64,000 nucleotides of DNA from Acanthosepion pharaonis. Taxonomy: Eukaryota; Mollusca; Cephalopoda; Sepiida; Sepiidae. The notes below the pieces were generated by a model. That model ran no database searches and had not been told where the DNA came from. It was given only the letters and a program-made list of their open reading frames with translations. Positions 61,812 to 64,000 of the stretch are shown here, in pieces (the stretch's first letter is position 1; every line of letters starts with the position of its first letter). Location: assembly GCA_903632075.3 (NCBI GenBank), contig CAHIKZ030005495.1, positions 885,001-949,000 of the forward strand. Direction: 5' to 3'. The position numbers and the translations under genes are program-made.

Positions 61812-61998
61812 CAGTGTAACCCGGATATAAGAGACCCGGATATAAGAGAAACCCGGGTATAAGAGAGATTTTCTCTGGTCCCAAAATAGAGCCTGTGTCA
61901 ATGTATATATAATAGACCAAACCCGGATATAAGAGAAACCCGGGTATAAGAGACTTCTTCTCCGGTCCCGACAACTCTCTTATACCCGGGTTACACTG
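61812..61998. mobile_element. pogo/Tigger-like MITE (187 bp)
   Basis: Left CAGTGTAACCCGGATATAAG, right in reverse CAGTGTAACCCGGGTATAAG, flanked by TA (61810-61811 and 61999-62000). The inside is built of the word acccgg(a/g)tataagaga repeated in both halves. CAGTGTAACCCG-type ends with TA duplication fit pogo-group elements. Confidence 0.8.
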
Positions 61999-62094
61999 TA
62001 CAAACAGTAAAATCTTTATCTGGAATCATAATGGAAAAAAATGTTTACAGTAGAGTAATTGATCTAAAAAAAAAAAAAATCCTATTATAATTGT

Positions 62095-62211
62095 GCTTGT
62101 CTATCTCTTCGTTAGTTTGTACGACCGTTACGTCCTGCCAATATCTTAAAAATAATGGACTATTCTGTTTCGATCACGTAGATAAAGGGGAAAAGACACT
62201 ACTTAATTTCA

Positions 62212-62242
<31 letters not shown>

Positions 62243-62375
62243 GTCTAACGTCTCCTGCGAATACTTCATAAATAATGGACTATTTCATTTTGATCGAATG
62301 GAAAGAGGAAAAAGTTACCATTTGGCTTCAATGAGGAAATGAATGAAAGAAAGAAGATAAAAGTGTTTAACGGCT
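62095..62375 (+). repeat. Tandem duplication, about 130-bp unit
   Basis: Two units share aaaataatggactatt(c/t), gatcg, aaagggaaaa-like and end in (GAAA)n plus aagtgt(c/t)taacg. No known family. Confidence 0.6.
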
Positions 62376-62379
62376 GTTT

Positions 62380-63440
62380 CAGTGAAATGTAGAAAGTTGT
62401 CAATTTCAAATCTTTTCTTTTGGACCCATTTCTTAAAATAACAACCCTCCATGTTTATGATTATTACAATATTTTGTTAAGCTTAAATATTTAATGATGC
62501 GATAGGGAAATTTCTGTCGTAGAACTCGCCATAAGATTATTCAGTCATTAACTTAAGAATTACGATTGATCGGAAAATTCAAATAGGAAAACCGTGAAAT
62601 TTCCACGAGTTAAAACAAGTATATATTAATTTTATGAAAGGATCAGATTAAGAAAATATAGAATCAGGAATTTATAAAACTTAATATTGGGCTTAGACCA
62701 CCCCCACTTTTAAAATCAAATTGATCCCTCCGACACTTTTTTTTATTTTGTGGCGTCGTGTCTGATGTCTGTATTAAGAAGAAAAAAAAGCAACAACTGA
62801 AAAAAGGAACATACAAAAATAAAACTTTATAACCAAATGAATCCCAAGAGAAAAACGCCCACACACGCGCTTATAATTCGTACCCTCAGACGACATTACG
62901 TTTGGACGCACTAGCATACGCATGCGTGTGAACATCGCAATTCGTAGATAAGACTTAAAGCGAGACAGGAAATATAATACTGCTATAATGTTGAAACAAT
63001 TTGATCCAAATCATATTTAGTGTTGGCTTTCGTTAATTTTACATTTTGTTGCAAAGTTCTCAGTTTTAGATTTTTATTATTTCATTTACACATTTTTATT
63101 TTCTTTAATTTTATTTGTTTCTTTCTTCAGACGTGTTGACTTAGTCGTTCCTTCCTCGTTTTGTTGTTCTGGTTCATATTTCTGTTTGCCAGTGAATCCG
63201 AAAAAGAACCGGGAAATAAGTTCTCAAATGTTATTAGTCTGCTTTCGGCCATTTTTAGTTTTATGAGTCAATATTGATGATATTTCTGACTCCCAGCATG
63301 CCTTGTAACTTGCAATCCGATGCGAGACTCTCGTCTTACGGTGTTTCTCTTTGTAAGACGGTAACAGAAATCACGTAAAGTCTCGTTTTCCGTTCGATAT
63401 TCTCAAGGCCAATGTTACTCAACTAAACCAAACCAAGACG
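62380..63440. other. No gene recognised
   Basis: 63325-63395 contains paired segments cgtcttac/gtaagacg nested in gagact/agtctc, a potential small stem-loop of unknown meaning. Otherwise nothing. Confidence 0.4.
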
Positions 63441-63469
63441 CAACTGAAATGTGGAAAAATGTTTTAAGT

Positions 63470-63725
63470 TTGACGATAGCTGAATCTTTAGGATATATAA
63501 TGAGGAAAGGAAAGATGGTTTGGAAAATCTGATACTCACAGGACAGATTGAAGCCAAGAGGGACAGAGGAAATCAACGCATAACCTACTTAGTGGGCTTG
63601 ACTAAATGGATCGCGGAACGAGGTTTGGGATAATTAACGAAAAGACAAAATATATTAAAAGCTAAAAAGGACGGGAAATTTTGGTAAGCCCTGATCCCCT
63701 ACGTCCTGAGGGGATACGGCACATG
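63470..63725 (+). pseudogene. LINE C-terminus
   Basis: One frame reads FGYIMRKGKDGLENLILTGQ, IEAKRDRGNQRITYLVGLTK, WIAERGLG-stop-LTKRQN. This is the C-terminal block H(I/V)MRxxxLENLILTGKIEGKRDRGRQR of the LINE family seen at 30660-32230. Stops and small changes are present. 5' truncated. Confidence 0.75.
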
Positions 63726-64000
63726 AAGAAGACGATATATTCTAGGGGTTTTGTTAAATTATGCATATTTTCCCTTTTAAAATAGCGTGGCAATGAATGA
63801 TACAAGTTATTATATACTCAAGCAGTTAATTGTTTTTCATTCACCAAGTAAGTTTAATTTTTAACAAAGTGCCATAATCAAACAAAGCAGAGGCGAACAA
63901 AGGACAAGTCTCTTCTATGAGGTAAAATTAAGTTTTAAAAAAGCCCTCAAGTTTTTTGTCAAGTAAATATATATAGAAAAATAGAGAGAGAATTTTAAAT

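Overview
The window looks like intergenic or intronic DNA from a cephalopod mollusc, most likely an octopus. I infer this from very abundant (AT)n, (GT)n and (AAT)n arrays, many decayed LINEs whose peptides have the wording I associate with octopus RTE-like and L2/CR1/jockey-like elements, tRNA-derived SINEs, mariner and Tc1 relics, and Helitron-like elements. I have no species-level proof. I see no host protein-coding gene, rRNA or functional tRNA. Almost every ORF over 60 codons is a transposon fragment or a translated microsatellite.

Layout. 0-2 kb: nested Helitron-like copies. 2-7 kb: RTE and L2-like LINE pieces and a three-copy AT-rich repeat. 7-14 kb: SINEs, AT arrays and a repeat family carrying hammerhead-ribozyme-like cores. 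14-25 kb: antisense LINE, a TA-flanked MITE, a mariner relic, a tRNA-SINE, an R2-like endonuclease fragment and an antisense LTR with its polypurine tract. 25.7-31.7 kb: a 4 kb pyrimidine-rich satellite, polypyrimidine DNA, and a (GAA)n block inside an antisense LINE. 32.3-35.2 kb: a miniature two-LTR element and a (GAAA)n minisatellite with a likely founder unit. 36.8-42 kb: piggyBac-like insertions, two solo LTRs with perfect target duplications, SINEs. 43.8-46 kb: a tRNA-derived SINE family containing a type I hammerhead ribozyme. 47.3-48.6 kb: an apparently intact mariner transposon. 49-59 kb: Helitron-like elements in both orientations, Tc1, mariner, LINE and Penelope-like fragments. 60-64 kb: SINE, a pogo-like MITE and a LINE C-terminus.

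The only protein that looks complete and plausibly functional is the mariner transposase at 47476-48579, in an element with matched inverted repeats and TA duplications. The most interesting signal is RNA: at least two unrelated repeat families encode hammerhead ribozymes. The best copy (45806-45869) has a full CUGAUGA/GAAA core, a GUC cleavage site and a 12-bp stem I, downstream of a tRNA-like promoter. That resembles the Schistosoma Sm-alpha arrangement.

Limits: all calls come from reading the sequence. No alignment, HMM or folding program was run, so family names below superfamily level, and ages, are inference.
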